This document shows positions 1-8,901 of a stretch of 64,000 bases of DNA, in pieces (positions within the stretch are counted from its first letter, which is position 1; each line of letters begins with the position of its first letter). The notes under the pieces are model-generated. The model had not been told where the DNA came from and ran no database searches. It saw nothing but the letters and a program-made list of their open reading frames with translations. The position numbers and the translations under genes are program-made. The stretch comes from Nakamurella flava (lineage in GTDB: Bacteria > Actinomycetota > Actinomycetes > Mycobacteriales > Nakamurellaceae). Location of the stretch: positions 124,001 through 188,000 of the forward strand of contig NZ_SZZH01000003.1 of the NCBI RefSeq assembly GCF_005298075.1. The letters are read 5' to 3'.

Positions 1-1955
1 AGTGCGGTCCGCCAGGCGGCATCGACCTCTGACCGCGCAACGCCCTGGGGCGACTGTGGATCGACGATCGGGGTGGCGGCCGGTCCGCCCAGGTGCTGCA
101 GGGCGTGATCGAACGCCAGATGCGCCGGCCAGTCAGGATCCTCGGCCCGTTCGGACAGCCGGTCCTTCGCTGCGGCGATCTCCTCGTCGGTGAATCCGGA
201 CGACTGCAGGACGGCCAGGTCGACGCCGAGCGCAGAGGCGATGCGATCGCTGCAGTCCGGCGCCGCGTCGGCGGCGATCGAGACGATGACCTCCGACCCG
301 GCCAGACCGATGACGATCGCGGCGATGTCGTAGACCAGCCCGCCGTCGTGTCGCAGCAGTCGGGTCCACCGCACCTGGAGGGCCTCGACGAGGACCTCGA
401 CCTCGAGACTGCGCCGCGCCCGGAAACTGACCTGGAAACCCGGCGGGCCCGCTATCCACGCGGGGGTGTCGAGCGCCCGTGGGTTCGCTGTGGGCCTGGG
501 GGGACGGCTGCCGTCGGGCAGCGGCAGGGACAGCCCCGCCGGGGGCGGCCCGTCGAGGACGAGCGCGGCGTTGCCGCGGACGAACCAGCGACGGCACCAT
601 TCGGTCAGCTCGGATGCTTCTGCTCGGGACAGGCCCAGGGTCGATTCCCCGGCCAGTCCGATACCGCTGCGGCCGAACCACGCTGCGGCCGGCAGCGTCA
701 CGGCCAGCCCCATCCCCGCCCCCTGTGCCGCCTCGGCTCGCAGGACGGCCCGCTCCGCTTCGACGGTGGTGGCGTCGAGACCACCGCTGGCGGCAGCCCC
801 GATCGTCTCGCACACCTGACGAAGGTGACCGACCACGGTCTCCGGGCGGCTCTGGACGTCGAACGTGGTGACGCCCAGCCCCACTCCGGCGTTGTTCTCG
901 TAGGTGGCGTCGGCGAAGCGCCGCATCACGACATGTACGAGGAGGTGGGTGATCTGCCCGTCGAGGAACGGTTCGTCCGCCTGGCCGACGCGGAAGACGA
1001 GTTGCGCGGACAGGCGCGCCGACGCGGGCCGGTCAACCCAGAAGACCGGCACGCCGTCGATCTCGCTGTGACGCACCCCGTCCGGAAGTCCCAGTGGGGC
1101 GGTGCTCGCCGTCCCGTCATCGGGGGCTGCGGCTTCGACCCGCGCGCGACGTCGGTTGTCGGCCAGCAGTGGATCGACGATCGTCGGGATGTCTTCGGCC
1201 GGGATGAGGCCCGTCCATTCGACATCGCCGTCGGGTGTCCGCAGGAGCAGACCGGCGTCGTCGTCGAGGCTGATGGTGGTGACGTCGTCCCGCAGGAACC
1301 AGGCCGATGCGTCGGTGAGCCTGTCGGGAACGCGGCCGACGCGGCGGTCGGTCAGCACCACCGACCCAGTCCTCATGGCGCCGAAGCGCGCAGCGGCCTC
1401 GACACTCTCGCCGTCGAGCAACTCATGGGTGAGTCGGTGGACCGTGGCGTCGTTGAAGAAGCCGGGGAACACCGATAGTCGTTCCTGCAGCGTGGCGGCA
1501 AGTCGGTCGGATGCCAGGGTGCGGTCGGTAGTGACCGCGTCGTCCGATCCAGGGCTGGGCTGAGCACGGGTGTGCAGCTCGGCGAACTGGTCAGCGGCGG
1601 CAACAGGGAGCAGGGTCCTGACGGTGAGCTGCTCGTTACCGAGATCGATGACCAGATCGCCGTCGAGCAGGCCCAGCCGTTCGATGTCGGTCCAAGCGAG
1701 CACGCGTGACCACGAGGACTTCCAGCGGTGCGCTTCGGCGATGATCAGGCGGGCGTCGGTGGCGACGAACAGCTGACCGGTGACCAGGGATCGCTCCCGG
1801 ATGCGCCCCATCGCGACCGACCGGATCTGTTCGTCCTCCGCCAGCATGCCCACCGCGAGGTCCCGGTCCCGCCGGGGGATGACCCGGGCGGCCGGTCCCA
1901 GCCGTTCGGAGAGCAGCGCGTCCAGCCGCTCCGAGTGTGCTTCGTTCCCCGCCAT
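1..1955 (-). CDS. PH-domain / inactive M16-like peptidase fusion protein (3' end outside window)
   Basis: This frame is open from an ATG at 1955 to the window edge, giving about 651 residues with no stop. Residues ~10-130 and ~140-290 each look like a bacterial PH-like module (short beta-rich segments ending in '...VLTDRRVGRV'-type strands). Residues ~310 onward resemble an M16 (insulinase/pitrilysin) subunit, with 'LVYDIAAI' and 'FVRGNAALVLDG' as in that family. The zinc motif HxxEH is present as H337-L-L-V-H341, so the catalytic glutamate is valine and peptidase activity is unlikely; it may be a scaffold or a partner of an active M16 subunit. Long plus-strand ORFs here are shadows of this gene. 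The PH assignment is by pattern and is less certain than M16. Confidence 0.8.
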   Translation of the reverse strand, partial: MAGNEAHSERLDALLSERLGPAARVIPRRDRDLAVGMLAEDEQIRSVAMGRIRERSLVTGQLFVATDARLIIAEAHRWKSSWSRVLAWTDIERLGLLDGDLVIDLGNEQLTVRTLLPVAAADQFAELHTRAQPSPGSDDAVTTDRTLASDRLAATLQERLSVFPGFFNDATVHRLTHELLDGESVEAAARFGAMRTGSVVLTDRRVGRVPDRLTDASAWFLRDDVTTISLDDDAGLLLRTPDGDVEWTGLIPAEDIPTIVDPLLADNRRRARVEAAAPDDGTASTAPLGLPDGVRHSEIDGVPVFWVDRPASARLSAQLVFRVGQADEPFLDGQITHLLVHVVMRRFADATYENNAGVGLGVTTFDVQSRPETVVGHLRQVCETIGAAASGGLDATTVEAERAVLRAEAAQGAGMGLAVTLPAAAWFGRSGIGLAGESTLGLSRAEASELTEWCRRWFVRGNAALVLDGPPPAGLSLPLPDGSRPPRPTANPRALDTPAWIAGPPGFQVSFRARRSLEVEVLVEALQVRWTRLLRHDGGLVYDIAAIVIGLAGSEVIVSIAADAAPDCSDRIASALGVDLAVLQSSGFTDEEIAAAKDRLSERAEDPDWPAHLAFDHALQHLGGPAATPIVDPQSPQGVARSEVDAAWRTA

Positions 1956-2049
1956 GATCAGCTCCCCGCCCTCCCGATCGGCGGCATACCGATCGACTCC
2001 CCAGCTGTGACCTTACGGGGACGGCAGGCGGACCATCCGGATCTCCAGC

Positions 2050-2068
2050 TAAGGTGAGCCTTCCCTAC
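2050..2068. promoter_or_regulatory. Candidate DtxR/IdeR iron box
   Basis: The 19 bp TAAGGTGAGCCTTCCCTAC match the actinobacterial iron box TTAGGTTAGGCTAACCTAA at 13 of 19 positions. The site lies 21 bp upstream of the ATG of a FecB-like lipoprotein gene, where a bound iron repressor would block transcription. It overlaps a possible GTG start at 2054, which argues for the ATG at 2090 as the true start. Confidence 0.5.
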
Positions 2069-2089
2069 TACCGTCAGGAGCCCCTCGGC

Positions 2090-3211
2090 ATGGCCTCGCG
2101 TCCCCCTTTGTACCGACTGTCCGGGACGGCGGTCGCCATCGGATTCACCGCGCTGCTCGTCGGTTGTTCGTCGGCTCCGGTGTCGTCGCCGGCCACGCCG
2201 GCCACGCCGGCCACGTCGGCCACGTCGGCCGCGTCGGCCGCCTCGACGTCCGCTGCGGCGTCATCGTCGACGGCTGCCGCTCCGTCGACGGCGGCCGTCT
2301 CGTCCATGGCTGACGCACAGACCTCCTTCGCCGCTCCCCGAACCGTCCCCAGTGGGATGGGATCCGGTCAGGCCGACGGCGTGTTCCCCCGCACCGTCAC
2401 GCATTTCGGGGGCGCCACGACCATTCCGGCCGCACCGCAGCGGGTCGTGGTCATCAGCACCGGGCAGCTCGACGGGCTGCTCACGCTGGGGGTCGTGCCG
2501 GTGGGCAGTACCCGCGGCACCGGCGCCGGACTCGTCCCCGCCTATCTGACGGCGGCGTTCCCGGACCGCGCCGATCAGCTCGGCCAGCTGGCCGACCTGG
2601 GCACCCGGCAGGAACCCAACCTGGAGGCTGTCGCGGCGGTCAAGCCGGACCTCATCCTGGTCAACAAGGCCGGCGCCGCCGACTACGCCGACCAGCTGGC
2701 CGCCATCGCGCCGACGGTGCTCACCGAGGGCACCGGGGTCAACTGGAAGCAGGACTTCCTGTTACTGGCCGATGCTCTCGGCCGCACGCAGCAGGCGCAG
2801 GGCATCCTGGACGCCTTCCACGCCACCGCGGCGGCCCACGCCGCGGGTCAGGTGCCGTCGGTGTCGCTGGTCCGCACCACGTCCGACCGGACCCGCATCT
2901 TCGGGGTGGCCTCGTTCCCCGGCAGCATCGCGCAGGACGCCGGCTTCCCCCGCCCGGACAGCCAGCAGTTCGAGAAGACCTCGGAGGACATCAGCGCCGA
3001 GCAGCTCGACCGGGCCGACGCCGACTGGATCTTCTACGGGGTGCAGTCCGGCTCCGAGGACCAGAGCGTCGTGGAGAACCCGACGTGGAAGACGCTGACC
3101 GCGGTCGCCGCCGACCATGTCGTCCCGGTCGACGACGACATGTGGTACCTCAACGCCGGTCCCACCGCGGCCGCCACCGTGCTGCGGGAGATGATCAGCG
3201 CCACGTCCTGA
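2090..3211 (+). CDS. Fe-siderophore-type ABC transporter substrate-binding lipoprotein
   Basis: A 373-residue lipoprotein: signal peptide with lipobox L23-V-G-C26, then an Ala/Ser/Thr-rich linker encoded partly by six 9-bp repeats (2192-2245), then a TroA/FecB-type periplasmic-binding fold from about residue 120. It includes 'RVVVISTGQLDGLLTLGVVPVGST' -style N-lobe strands and a C-lobe ending near 'WYLNAGPTAA'. The family binds ferric siderophores or related chelates outside the membrane for an ABC importer; no permease or ATPase is adjacent. I chose ATG 2090 because CAGGAG precedes it by a good distance. The upstream GTG at 2054 lies inside the iron box. Its 3' end overlaps the convergent cobB/cobC gene by 17 bp. 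Iron repression is inferred from the box. Confidence 0.87.
   Translation: MASRPPLYRLSGTAVAIGFTALLVGCSSAPVSSPATPATPATSATSAASAASTSAAASSSTAAAPSTAAVSSMADAQTSFAAPRTVPSGMGSGQADGVFPRTVTHFGGATTIPAAPQRVVVISTGQLDGLLTLGVVPVGSTRGTGAGLVPAYLTAAFPDRADQLGQLADLGTRQEPNLEAVAAVKPDLILVNKAGAADYADQLAAIAPTVLTEGTGVNWKQDFLLLADALGRTQQAQGILDAFHATAAAHAAGQVPSVSLVRTTSDRTRIFGVASFPGSIAQDAGFPRPDSQQFEKTSEDISAEQLDRADADWIFYGVQSGSEDQSVVENPTWKTLTAVAADHVVPVDDDMWYLNAGPTAAATVLREMISATS
2192..2245 (+). repeat. Six tandem 9-bp repeats in lipoprotein linker
   Basis: Six in-frame 9-bp units, two each of GCCACGCCG, GCCACGTCG and GCCGCGTCG/GCCGCCTCG, encode Ala-Thr-Pro, Ala-Thr-Ser and Ala-Ala-Ser pairs. They form the flexible linker between lipid anchor and binding domain, and could vary in copy number by slippage without breaking frame. 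Confidence 0.8.
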
Positions 3212-5705
3212 GGACGTCCTGCAGCGCGACCAGCAACGCCGCGGTGACGTCCGGTGGCCGCACCGCCAGGCGGATCCACCCCGGCCCGAGGCCGGGAAAC
3301 GTGTCCCCCCGCCGGACGGCGAAACCGCGCTCCCGCAGCGCGAGCCGGAGGGCGCCCGGGGCGCCGTCCGGGGGGACGGCGGTCGCGGTGTCGACAAGGA
3401 CGAACGGGGCGACCGACCCCGGTACCGGGGCCAGGCCCAGGTCGGTGAGGCCCTCGATGAGTGGTCGCCGCCATTGGACGAAGGTCTCCGCGGCCGTGGC
3501 CGCCTCTTCGTCGGCCCGCTCCGAACAGCAGGCCACGGTCGCCGCGACGGCCAGCGACGACATCGACCACGGCGGTTGCTGCGCCGCCAGTTCGGCGATC
3601 ACGTGCGTCTCGCCCACGGCGTACCCGGCCCGCAGACCGGCCAGACCCCACGTCTTGGTCATCGACCGGAGGATCAACAGTCCGGGAATCCCCTCGCCGA
3701 CGAGGCTCTCGCGCAGCTGCTGCTCGGCCGGGACCGCGTCCATGAAGGCCTCGTCGACGACCACGAGCCGTCCTGGGCGGAGCAGCGCGCGGATCGTCGC
3801 GGCCGGGTGCAGTCGGCCGGTCGGGTTCGTCGGATTGCCGAGCATCACCAGGTCGGCGTCCGCCGGGACCTGCGCAGGATCCAGAGCGAAGTCGTCCTCG
3901 GCCCGCAACAGCAGACGGTCGACGGAATGGCCGGCGGCGCGCAGGGCCGCCTCCGGCTCGGTGAACTGCGGATGGACGACGACGGCACGCCGCGGCCGCA
4001 CGGCCCGGGCCAGCAGGGTGAACGCCTCGGCGCCCCCCGCGGTGGGCAGTACCTCGGCCTCGTCGCGGGCGTGCCGCGCGGCCAGCGCCGCGCGGGCGGG
4101 AGTGGCGTCCGGGTAACGGGCCAGATCGTCCACCGCGCGGCGGATCTCGTCAGCCAACCAGTCCGGCGGGCGGGGGAGGCGCACGTTGACCGCGAGATCG
4201 ACCAACCCATCGGCGATGTCGCGGTCGCCGTGATGGTGCAGGTCGGGTTCGGATTCGGACGACGCCACGACCGCCTCGGCCACCGGGGCGGCGCTGTCGG
4301 CGACCGGGGTGAGAAGTGCGCCCTCCGCCGGCTGCCAGCCGGCGACCGCCCGGGCGAAACCGGCGGCCACTTCGGGATGGCCGGCCCAGTGCACGTGCAG
4401 ATACGACGCGTGCACCGTGGGGCGGCCAGTGCCGGACGGATCGAGCACGAAACCCTCCGGCCTTCCCCCGACCAGCCAGGCCGGCGGATCCGACCAGCCC
4501 GGATCGGTCGCCGTCCGGTGGAACTCGTGGCCGGTCACCCGGGTGCCCGCCGGCCCGTAGACCGAGTCCACCGGCGCGACCGCGCTCCGGTAGCCCAGGG
4601 TCAGCCGCGGGGTCATGGCCGCGTCGGCGGCGACCACACCGAGCCCGGGCAACCCGTCGAGGGTGCGCGAGAGGTACAGCAGACCAGCGCATTCCGCGAC
4701 CGTGGGCAGGCCCGCCGCGAGGTGGGCGCGGATGTCCCGGCGCAGGTCGTCGTTGGCCGCCAGCTCGCCCGCGTGCACCTCGGGAAACCCGCCGCCGAGA
4801 TACAGCCCGGCCGTGCCCTCCGGCAACCGGTGGTCGGCCAGCGGGTCGAAGACCACCGGATCCAGTCCGGCCGCCCGGAGCAGCTCGTCGGTCTCCGCGT
4901 AGCGGAAGGTGAACGCCCGTCCCCCCGCTACCGCGACCACCCGGCGCTGCGGGCTGCGGTAACCGATCTCCGCCGCCGCGTCCCAGGCTCCGTCCAGCAA
5001 TGGCGGCGCGGTGCGGGCCAGTGCGAGCACTCCGTCCAGGTCGACCGTGGCCGCGATGTGGTCGGCCAGTCGGTCCAGCGCCGCGACGGCCTCGGGCCGC
5101 TCGGCCACCGGGACCAGACCCAGATGCCGTGACGGGGCGGCGATGTCGGGGTCCCGGGGCAGACTCCCCAGGACCGGCAGGCCGGTGTCCTCCAGGGCGT
5201 CGGTGATCTCCCGCCCGTGGCGCTCCGAGCCCACCCGGTTGAGGATCACCCCGCCGATCCGCACCGACCGGTCGAACGAGGCGAGACCGTGCACGACGGC
5301 CGCATGGGTGCGGGCCGCGCCCGAGGCGTCGACGACCAGCAGGACCGGGGCCGCGACCACCGCCGCGACGTGGGCGGTGGAGGCGAAACCCTGCTGGCCC
5401 AGAGCCCCGTCGTAGAGGCCCATCACGCCCTCGATGACGGCGACGTCCGCCGGACGCGGGACCAGGGCGCCGTGCGCGAGTAGCCCGGGGAGCCGGTCCA
5501 CCCCGACCAGGTGCGCGTCGAGGTTGCGCCCCGGACGACCCGTCGCCAGCGCGTGGTAGCCGGGGTCGATGTAGTCGGGACCGACCTTGTGGCCGCTGAC
5601 CTCCAGGCCCCGGCGGCGCAGGGCGGCCATCAGACCGGTGGCCACCGTGGTCTTCCCGGAGCCCGAGGACGGGGCCGCGATCACCACCCGGGGGAGGGTC
5701 AGCAT
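3195..5705 (-). CDS. cobB: Cobyrinate a,c-diamide synthase fused to CobC-type aminotransferase/decarboxylase
   Basis: An 836-residue two-domain protein. Residues 1 to ~445 are CobB/CbiA: P-loop SSGSGKTT near the N-terminus, 'GPDYIDPGYH', and a class-I glutamine amidotransferase half with nucleophile C339 in 'AECAGLL'. This half amidates the a and c carboxylates of hydrogenobyrinate with glutamine and ATP. Residues ~475-836 are a PLP fold-type I enzyme of the CobC/CobD (threonine-phosphate decarboxylase) group, with PLP lysine K684 in 'RSMTKTWGLAGLRAGY' and 'GNPTNPTGR'. This half would supply the aminopropanol phosphate side chain. The two are usually separate genes. It is the last gene of the riboswitch-headed chlID-cobO-cobB operon, 51 bp after cobO. 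Confidence 0.93.
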   Translation of the reverse strand: MLTLPRVVIAAPSSGSGKTTVATGLMAALRRRGLEVSGHKVGPDYIDPGYHALATGRPGRNLDAHLVGVDRLPGLLAHGALVPRPADVAVIEGVMGLYDGALGQQGFASTAHVAAVVAAPVLLVVDASGAARTHAAVVHGLASFDRSVRIGGVILNRVGSERHGREITDALEDTGLPVLGSLPRDPDIAAPSRHLGLVPVAERPEAVAALDRLADHIAATVDLDGVLALARTAPPLLDGAWDAAAEIGYRSPQRRVVAVAGGRAFTFRYAETDELLRAAGLDPVVFDPLADHRLPEGTAGLYLGGGFPEVHAGELAANDDLRRDIRAHLAAGLPTVAECAGLLYLSRTLDGLPGLGVVAADAAMTPRLTLGYRSAVAPVDSVYGPAGTRVTGHEFHRTATDPGWSDPPAWLVGGRPEGFVLDPSGTGRPTVHASYLHVHWAGHPEVAAGFARAVAGWQPAEGALLTPVADSAAPVAEAVVASSESEPDLHHHGDRDIADGLVDLAVNVRLPRPPDWLADEIRRAVDDLARYPDATPARAALAARHARDEAEVLPTAGGAEAFTLLARAVRPRRAVVVHPQFTEPEAALRAAGHSVDRLLLRAEDDFALDPAQVPADADLVMLGNPTNPTGRLHPAATIRALLRPGRLVVVDEAFMDAVPAEQQLRESLVGEGIPGLLILRSMTKTWGLAGLRAGYAVGETHVIAELAAQQPPWSMSSLAVAATVACCSERADEEAATAAETFVQWRRPLIEGLTDLGLAPVPGSVAPFVLVDTATAVPPDGAPGALRLALRERGFAVRRGDTFPGLGPGWIRLAVRPPDVTAALLVALQDVLRTWR

Positions 5706-5756
5706 CGCGCGCCCCCTTCGGTCGCGCTCGCCGCGTTCGTGACGGTCACCCCGCGG

Positions 5757-6371
5757 CTACCATTCGATGCCCCGCTGGCCCTTCTGGCCGGCGTCCATCG
5801 GGTGCTTGACCTTGGTCATCTCGGTCACAAGGTCGGCCACCGCCAGCAGATCCGGATGGGCGCGCCGACCGGTCACCACCACGTGCTGATCGCCGGGGCG
5901 GTCGCGCAAGGTGGCCACCACGTCGTCGATGTCGACCCATCCCCAATTGATCGGATAGGTGAACTCGTCGAGCACATAGAGCCGGTGGCGCTGCTCGTTC
6001 AGCCGCCGCTTGATCTCCGCCCAGCCTTCGGCGGCCTGCGCGGCGTGGTCCTCCTCGGAACCGGTCCGACGCGACCACGACCACCCCGAGCCCATCTTGT
6101 GCCACTCGATGGGTCCGCCGGTGCCGTCCTGCGTGTGCAGGCCGTCGAGGGCCTCCAGGGCGGTCTGCTCGCCGATCCGCCACTTGGCCGACTTGACGAA
6201 CTGGAACACCCCGACGGACCAGCCCTGGTTCCAGCCCCGCAGCGCGAGACCGAAGGCGGCAGTGGACTTTCCCTTTCCGTCACCGGTATGCACCATCAGC
6301 AGCGGTCGGTTGCGACGCTGGCGGGTGGTGAGCCCGTCGGACGGGACGGCGGTCGGCTGTGCCTGCGGCAT
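5757..6371 (-). CDS. cobO: Cob(I)yrinic acid a,c-diamide adenosyltransferase
   Basis: 204 residues, the usual CobO/BtuR length. It transfers the adenosyl group of ATP to the cobalt of cob(I)yrinate a,c-diamide. The P-loop is 'GDGKGKSTAAFG', followed by the family motifs 'FQFVKSAKW', 'YVLDEFTYPINWGW' and 'VTGRRAHPDL'. The start codon shares one base with the stop of the upstream chelatase gene, so the two are translationally coupled. It sits between the chelatase and cobB, fitting the order cobalt insertion then adenosylation then later amidation. Confidence 0.96.
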   Translation of the reverse strand: MPQAQPTAVPSDGLTTRQRRNRPLLMVHTGDGKGKSTAAFGLALRGWNQGWSVGVFQFVKSAKWRIGEQTALEALDGLHTQDGTGGPIEWHKMGSGWSWSRRTGSEEDHAAQAAEGWAEIKRRLNEQRHRLYVLDEFTYPINWGWVDIDDVVATLRDRPGDQHVVVTGRRAHPDLLAVADLVTEMTKVKHPMDAGQKGQRGIEW

Positions 6372-8512
6372 CAGGCCACCTGCGCCCGGACCGCGGTGGT
6401 CAGCGCCTCGGCGGCCACCTCGTCGAGCGGGACATGTTGTGCGTCCAGGAGTCCGGCCAACCGCGCCGCGAGACCCAGCCGGAACCGTCCGGTCTCGCAG
6501 TCGATGACGAGGGCGGTGACGCCCGTCCCGGCCAGACCGGTCGCCGCGCGCTGTGAGCGGGCCACCGCGTCCGGGCCGGACGTGGCCCGGCCGTCGGACA
6601 CCAGCACCAGGAGCGGGCGGCGCCGGGAATCCCGGATCGCCTCCCGTCGCAGGGTGTCGGCGGCCAGCACCAGACCCTCGGCCAACGGGGTGCGGCCGCC
6701 GGTCGGCAGGTCGGCCAGCCGCCGCGCGGCCACGTCCACCGATGTCGTCGCCGGCAGGGCCAGATCAGCGTCCGCGCCGCGGAAGGTGATGAGGCCGACC
6801 TTGTCCCGGCGCTGGTAGGCGTCCAGCAGCAGCGACAGCACCGCCGTCTTCACCTGTTCCATGCGCCGGCGTGCGGCCATCGACCCGGAGGCGTCGACGC
6901 AGAACAGGATCAGATTGGACTCGCGCCCCTCCCGGGCCGCGCGGCGGACGTCCGCGGAGCGGACCAGCAGTCCCGCGCCCTGCCGACCCCGGAACCGCTG
7001 ATGGGGAGCAGCGGCCCGGATGGTCGCCGTCAGGTGCAGCGGACCGGTGGGTTCGGGGGAGACCCCGACCGTCCGGCCCAGCGAGGTCAGGGCCCGGGAC
7101 CGGCGACCGGCCGCGCCGGCGCCCAACCCGGCGACGGTGAAGAGCTTTGGCCGGTAGGGCGTTCCGGCCGCCACCGGCGCCGCGGTGGCCGCCGGGTCCG
7201 CACCGGCCGGAGCAGAAGCCGTTGCCGCAGCGGTGGTCTCGGCGGTGTGGTCGACCGGCGCATCGCCGGATGAGTCGACCTGATCGGATGGGCCCTCGCC
7301 GGCCCCGGGGTGCTGTGACGGCCGGGACCCGGAGTCCGGCTGGTCGTCGGCGGACGACTGCGAGGACGCGTCCGGCTGATCGCCGGCACCGTCCGGCCCG
7401 CCGCCATCGCTGGGGTCCGGATCCGGCTCGGGTTCGGGGCCGCAGTCGTCCAGCAGCCGGTCGAGCAGGTCCTCGTCGAGCCCGGGGGCGTCGAACGGGT
7501 TGCGCCGGCGGCGATGGGGCAGAGCCAGGCGGGCGGCCGCGCGGATGTCCTCCCGGCCGACGCCGGTGCGCCCGGCCCAGGCGGCGTGCGCGACGGCGGC
7601 CCGGGCGGTGACGATGTCCGCCCGCAGGCCGTCCACCTCGAAGCCGGCGCAGACCGTGGCGATGGTGGTCAGCGCCCAGTCGTCCAGGACGACCGCGGGT
7701 AGTCGTTCCCGCGCGGCGAGAATGCCGGCGGCCAGATCGGTCTCGGCGTCGGCGAACCGGCCGCTGAACCCCGCGGGGTCGGCGTCGAAGGCCAGGCGCC
7801 GCCGGACCACCTCGGCGCGCTGCACCGGCTCCCGGGGGGCCCGGATCTCCACCGTCAGACCGAACCGGTCCAGCAGCTGCGGACGGAGTTCGCCCTCCTC
7901 CGGGTTCATGGTCCCGACCAGGACGAACGATGCGGCGTGGGCGATCGAGACGCCTTCGCGTTCCACGGTGCTGCGGCCCATCGCGGCCGCGTCGAGCAGC
8001 AGGTCGACCAGGTGGTCGTGCAGCAGGTTGACCTCGTCGACGTACAGCAACCCACGGTGGGCGGCGGCCAGCAGGCCGGGCTCGTACTCAGTGACGCCGG
8101 CGGTCAGCGCCTTCTCCAGGTGCAGTGACCCGATGACCCGATCCTCGGTCGCCCCGACCGGCAGCTCGACCAGCCGCGCGGACCGGACCGTGCTGGCGTC
8201 CGGGCCGTCCGCGTGACGCGCGCGGTCGGGGCAGTGCGGGTCCGGGGCGGACGGATCGCAGGAGAACCGGCATCCGCGGACGACCGCGACGCCCGGGAGC
8301 AGGGCCGCCAGGGCCCGCACGGTGGTGGACTTGGCCGTGCCCTTCTCGCCGCGGACCAGCACCCCGCCGACCGCCGGCGACACCGCGCACAGCAGCAGGG
8401 CCAGGCGCATGTCGTCCGCGCCGACCACGGCGCTGAACGGGTAACCGGGGGCCTGACCGGCCCGCTCGTCGACGGTGGTCGTCGCGGCGGCGGGGGCGGG
8501 CGGAGTCGGCAC
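6371..8512 (-). CDS. Cobalt/magnesium chelatase AAA+ - VWA fusion subunit (ChlI-ChlD type)
   Basis: About 713 residues. The N-terminal ~320 residues are a ChlI/BchI-type AAA+ ATPase: Walker A 'GEKGTAKSTT', Walker B 'LLYVDEVNLL' and sensor region 'LVGTMNPEEGELRPQLLDRFGL'. A ~130-residue acidic Pro/Ser/Asp linker follows, then a ChlD-like VWA domain with MIDAS 'FCVDASGSMAA' near residue 540. With CobN it should form the ATP-dependent cobaltochelatase that inserts cobalt into hydrogenobyrinate diamide. Actinobacteria use such a fused protein instead of separate CobS and CobT. I chose GTG 8512, preceded by GAGGG; an in-frame GTG at 8545 has no ribosome site. A cobalamin riboswitch lies just upstream. 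Confidence 0.92.
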   Translation of the reverse strand: MPTPPAPAAATTTVDERAGQAPGYPFSAVVGADDMRLALLLCAVSPAVGGVLVRGEKGTAKSTTVRALAALLPGVAVVRGCRFSCDPSAPDPHCPDRARHADGPDASTVRSARLVELPVGATEDRVIGSLHLEKALTAGVTEYEPGLLAAAHRGLLYVDEVNLLHDHLVDLLLDAAAMGRSTVEREGVSIAHAASFVLVGTMNPEEGELRPQLLDRFGLTVEIRAPREPVQRAEVVRRRLAFDADPAGFSGRFADAETDLAAGILAARERLPAVVLDDWALTTIATVCAGFEVDGLRADIVTARAAVAHAAWAGRTGVGREDIRAAARLALPHRRRRNPFDAPGLDEDLLDRLLDDCGPEPEPDPDPSDGGGPDGAGDQPDASSQSSADDQPDSGSRPSQHPGAGEGPSDQVDSSGDAPVDHTAETTAAATASAPAGADPAATAAPVAAGTPYRPKLFTVAGLGAGAAGRRSRALTSLGRTVGVSPEPTGPLHLTATIRAAAPHQRFRGRQGAGLLVRSADVRRAAREGRESNLILFCVDASGSMAARRRMEQVKTAVLSLLLDAYQRRDKVGLITFRGADADLALPATTSVDVAARRLADLPTGGRTPLAEGLVLAADTLRREAIRDSRRRPLLVLVSDGRATSGPDAVARSQRAATGLAGTGVTALVIDCETGRFRLGLAARLAGLLDAQHVPLDEVAAEALTTAVRAQVA

Positions 8513-8564
8513 GGGTGGGATCCCTCGCTCACTGCGGGTGTCCACGCCCGCATCGTCGGCAGTG

Positions 8565-8587
8565 CCGTGACACCCGGGGTGTCACGG
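8565..8587 (-). terminator. Hairpin downstream of the cobalamin aptamer (expression platform)
   Basis: A perfect 10-bp stem, CCGTGACACC pairing with GGTGTCACGG across a 3-nt loop, directly follows the aptamer and lies 52 bp before the chelatase start. No T-run follows, so it may be a GC-rich terminator or a structure controlling ribosome access. Confidence 0.55.
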
Positions 8588-8594
8588 GACGATC

Positions 8595-8735
8595 GCCGAT
8601 GGCCTGGCTGCCGTCGTCCCGGCCCGGGACGACGGATCACAGTGGCGGGACCGCTCCGGATTCTCACCGGGATTCCTCCGCGACCGTCGGGGCCGATGAT
8701 GGCACACCGCCGGTGACGGCCGGCACCTCGTCGTT
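8595..8735 (-). ncRNA. Adenosylcobalamin riboswitch (chlID-cobO-cobB leader)
   Basis: On the minus strand the conserved core reads CCCGGTGAGAATCCGGAGCG, closely followed by CCCGCCACTGTGA, both hallmarks of the cobalamin (RF00174-type) aptamer. A GGTGCC-containing 5' stem lies near 8725. A strong stem (GTCGTCCCGG/CCGGGACGAC, 8613-8633) and an AGCCAGGCC segment lie on the 3' side. This occupies most of the 389-bp gap between 8513 and 8901. Cobalamin binding should reduce expression of the downstream operon. Confidence 0.93.
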
Positions 8736-8901
8736 CGCCCGGCAACGTCCCGCCCGCCGCCCTCGTCCCGCATGCCCGTCCTCACGGACCGCAGTGGCCG
8801 TGTGGCGGGCCGGTGACGGCGGCTCCCCATCGAGTGGGCTCGGCCACGACGCCCGTGTGGCGTGGAACCCGCTGTCGGAGGGCGCGGGTAGACCTGGAGC
8901 C

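Noticed and set aside
93-1478. 461-residue plus-strand open frame
   Set aside because: It has Arg/Gly/Asp-heavy composition with no family signal and is exactly antisense to the M16-like gene, which has clear domains.
2054-3211. Longer start (GTG) for the FecB-like lipoprotein
   Set aside because: It lies inside the candidate iron box and adds 12 residues before a normal signal peptide; ATG 2090 has a proper ribosome site.
3474-5132. 552-residue plus-strand open frame
   Set aside because: Antisense shadow of the cobB/cobC fusion, with low-complexity composition.
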